Assembly (NCBI RefSeq): GCF_000292525.1
Contig: NZ_AEYF01000040.1
Span: forward strand, 1 to 64,000
Direction of reading: 5' to 3'
Source: Rhizobium sp. CCGE 510
GTDB lineage: Bacteria > Pseudomonadota > Alphaproteobacteria > Rhizobiales > Rhizobiaceae
Length of the DNA: 64,000 bases
Shown: positions 62,121-64,000 of the stretch, piece by piece
Layout of the letters: each line of letters begins with the position of its first letter
Numbering within the stretch: the first letter of the stretch is position 1
Made by a program: the position numbers and the translations under genes
Notes under the pieces: generated by a model
What the model was told of the DNA's origin: nothing
The model's input: only the letters and a program-made list of their open reading frames with translations
The model's database searches: none

Positions 62121-62309
62121 ATGGACGAAAAACTCAGCCGCGTCGATCCTAAGCTGCTCGATCTGCTGGTCTGCCCGCTCTCCAAGGGCCGGCTTTCCTA
62201 TGATCGCGACCACAATGAGCTGGTCTCGGAAAAGGCGCGGCTTGCCTATCCGATCCGCGACGGCATTCCGATCATGCTGGTGTCCGAAGCCCGCGGCCTC
62301 GACGAATAG
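62121..62309 (+). CDS. Trm112 family protein
   Basis: The 62-residue protein matches YcaR/Trm112-like small proteins: LLDLLVCPLSKGRLSYDRDHNELVSEKARLAYPIRDGIPIMLVSEAR. A single Cys of the usual zinc-finger set remains, as in many bacterial members. It may activate a methyltransferase. It starts 9 bp after the LON-domain gene and is probably cotranscribed. Confidence 0.9.
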   Translation: MDEKLSRVDPKLLDLLVCPLSKGRLSYDRDHNELVSEKARLAYPIRDGIPIMLVSEARGLDE

Positions 62310-62326
62310 AGCTCTTTAAATCGGCA

Positions 62327-63541
62327 TCAAATCACTTGGCCGGCCAGCAGGCGCGGATTGTCCTTCGCCGTCGTTCCGGCCGCCTGGCCGATGAAGAAGG
62401 ATTTGAGGCGGGGCAGCCGGTCGACGATGCCGAGGCCGACGTCGCGGGCGATGCGGATCGGTGTTGCGTCGTTGGAGAACAGCCGGTTCAGCACATCCGT
62501 CGTCACGCCCATACGAAACGTGTCGAAGCGGCGCCAGGTCTGATAACGTTCGAGAATGGTGATCGATCCGATATCGAGGCCGAGCCGATCGGCCTCGACG
62601 ATCGTTTCGGCAAGTGCGGCAACATCCTTGAAGCCGAGATTGAGGCCCTGGCCCGAGATCGGGTGAATGCCGTGGGCCGCGTCGCCGGCCAGCGCGAAAC
62701 GCGGGGCGACGAAAGCGCGGGCCAGCGTCAGGCCGAGCGGGAAGGCGCGTTTGTCGCCGATGATTTTCAGCGCCCCAAGCTTGTGGCCGAAGCGGCGTTC
62801 GAGCTCTTCCTCGAAGACCAGGTCGTCGGCGGCGACCAGCCGATCGGCATCATGTGTCCGCTCCGTCCAGACGAGCGAGGAGCGATTGTTCTTGAGCGGC
62901 AGGATGGCGAAGGGACCGGCCGGCAGGAAATGCTCCTCGGCGCAGCCATCATGCGGCCGTTCATGCTCGACGGTTGCAACGATGCCCGACTGGCCGTAGT
63001 CCCAGGTGACGGTCCTGATGCCGGCGAGATCGCGCAGCGTCGAGCGCACGCCATCGCAGGCGACCAGCAGCCGGCTCTCCAACCCGCTGCCATCCGACAG
63101 CGTGACGGTGACGTGGCTGTCATGCGTCTTCAGCTCCGTAGCGCCGAGCCCGTGACGGATGTCGATGCCGAGCCGCTCGCAGACGCCACGCAGCGCTGCG
63201 ACCATGACAACATTCGGGATCATGTGGGCGAAAGGCCGGCCTTCCGCCGCTTCACCATCGAAAGTCAGAAAGACCGGACGCACGGGATCGGAGGTCTTCG
63301 AGTCGGTGACGATCATTTTGGTGATCGGCTGGGCTTCCGGCTCGATCTCGTTCCAGATGCCGAAGACCTCGAGCATCTTCGCCGCCGCCGCGATGACGGC
63401 GGAAGCGCGCGTGTCGTTTTTCCAGACATGCTCCGGCGCCGCCTCGACGACGGCGACCTTCAGATGGGGTGCTGCCTGTTTGACCGCGACAGCGGCGGAA
63501 AGGCCGACATAACCCCCGCCCACAACCAGCATGTCCAGCAT
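62327..63541 (-). CDS. UbiH/COQ6 family FAD-dependent monooxygenase
   Basis: The 404-residue flavoprotein hydroxylates the aromatic ring in ubiquinone synthesis (UbiH/UbiF/UbiI/UbiL group). FAD motifs are LVVGGGYVGLSAAVAVKQAAP near the N-terminus and FALAGDAAHGIHPISGQGLNLGFKDVAALAE in the middle. The DG motif lies in LLVACDGVRSTLRDLAGI. Which ring position it acts on cannot be told from sequence. It diverges from tesB across 84 bp. Confidence 0.9.
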   Translation of the reverse strand: MLDMLVVGGGYVGLSAAVAVKQAAPHLKVAVVEAAPEHVWKNDTRASAVIAAAAKMLEVFGIWNEIEPEAQPITKMIVTDSKTSDPVRPVFLTFDGEAAEGRPFAHMIPNVVMVAALRGVCERLGIDIRHGLGATELKTHDSHVTVTLSDGSGLESRLLVACDGVRSTLRDLAGIRTVTWDYGQSGIVATVEHERPHDGCAEEHFLPAGPFAILPLKNNRSSLVWTERTHDADRLVAADDLVFEEELERRFGHKLGALKIIGDKRAFPLGLTLARAFVAPRFALAGDAAHGIHPISGQGLNLGFKDVAALAETIVEADRLGLDIGSITILERYQTWRRFDTFRMGVTTDVLNRLFSNDATPIRIARDVGLGIVDRLPRLKSFFIGQAAGTTAKDNPRLLAGQVI

Positions 63542-63625
63542 CGCGCCGCTCCCGTACCTTATGCCTCAGATGTGACCTATATAGATCATCGCAACTTCAC
63601 TTCCTACCGCCGGGAGACATACAAA

Positions 63626-64000
63626 ATGACGCGCGAGACGACCGGGCCTTCGGCGATGGAGACGCTGCTTTCGACGCTCGACCTGGAGCCGATCGAGGTC
63701 GATATCTTTCGTGGGCGCAGCCCGCAGGCCGGCTGGCAGCGGGTCTTCGGCGGCCAGGTGATCGGCCAGGCGTTGATGGCGGCGCAACGCACCATCGAGG
63801 GCGAGCGTTTCGTCCATTCGCTGCACGCTTATTTCATGCGACCCGGCGATCCCTCCGTGCCGATCATCTACCAGGCGGAGCGCATCCGCGACGGATCGAG
63901 CTTCAATACGCGGCGCGTCGTCGCGATCCAGCACGGCAAGGCGATCTTCACGCTGTCCGCCTCCTTCCAGGTGGAAGAGCCTGGCTTCGAGCACCAGATT
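63626..64000 (+). CDS. tesB: Acyl-CoA thioesterase II (partial, runs off the window)
   Basis: The first 125 residues are present. The double hot-dog enzyme hydrolyses medium- and long-chain acyl-CoA. QRVFGGQVIGQALMAAQRTI, HSLHAYFMRPGDPSVPIIYQAERIRDGSSFNTRRVVAIQHGKAIFTLSASFQ and VEEPGFEHQ are characteristic of the N-terminal half. GGGAGA stands in front of the ATG. The gene continues past 64000. Confidence 0.92.
   Translation, partial: MTRETTGPSAMETLLSTLDLEPIEVDIFRGRSPQAGWQRVFGGQVIGQALMAAQRTIEGERFVHSLHAYFMRPGDPSVPIIYQAERIRDGSSFNTRRVVAIQHGKAIFTLSASFQVEEPGFEHQI

Overview
The window reads as chromosome from a rhizobium (Alphaproteobacteria, Rhizobiales), most likely the Rhizobium etli/leguminosarum group. 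The grounds are high GC, the phaA-phaB-phaR polyhydroxybutyrate set, an RpoH2-type sigma factor, a SAM-II riboswitch before metA, paired TGA-N9-TCA (RirA-type) iron boxes, and many RIME-like intergenic palindromic repeats. No prophage, transposase or CRISPR array was seen. Most of the window is orderly core genome.

Layout. 1-7.0 kb: polyprenyl diphosphate synthase, mtgA, a 2H phosphoesterase, a GST, rpmF, then phaR facing phaA-phaB. 7.2-14.9 kb: two small envelope proteins, a three-copy degenerate tandem repeat of about 205 bp, a large SUV3-like RNA helicase, an S4 protein, fdxA, carD and rpoH2. 15-22.7 kb: a lipoprotein M48 protease, an MFS pump with a divergent MarR regulator, thiN, an ABC-F ATPase and a small exported protein. 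22.7-31 kb: a BacA/SbmA-like ABC protein with a degenerate ATPase domain, riboswitch-controlled metA, galM, and an amino-sugar operon (GntR regulator, NagB-II-like SIS protein, nagA, SIS protein). 31-33.9 kb: efp, epmA and epmB, the EF-P beta-lysylation module.

The most unusual region is 34.1-45.8 kb. A tightly overlapping run encodes a carrier protein, an acyl-CoA-dehydrogenase-like flavoprotein, an amino acid:[carrier protein] ligase (a truncated seryl-tRNA-synthetase homologue) and a DUF1839 protein. Glycan genes follow: a GH2 beta-mannosidase-like enzyme, a glycosyltransferase, and a 1103-residue fusion of a Wzx-type flippase to two alpha/beta-hydrolase domains. In that fusion the first hydrolase has lost its nucleophile and the second has a Cys-Asp-His triad. 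A second glycosyltransferase converges on it. The inference is a pathway that activates an amino acid on a carrier protein, oxidises it, and attaches it to an exported glycan.

46-51.7 kb holds a stand-alone Lrp-type RAM domain, a LysR regulator and three lysine/pipecolate catabolic genes (hglS-like, amaA-like, amaB-like). 51.8-55.7 kb is an iron-controlled Fe3+ ABC importer whose permease gene carries an apparent frameshift. 55.7-64 kb holds a GH144-type glucanase, an MlrC-type peptidase, tRNA-Gly(GCC), an aminoacyl-tRNA editing protein, CnoX, a LON-domain protein, a Trm112-like protein, a UbiH-type monooxygenase and the start of tesB.
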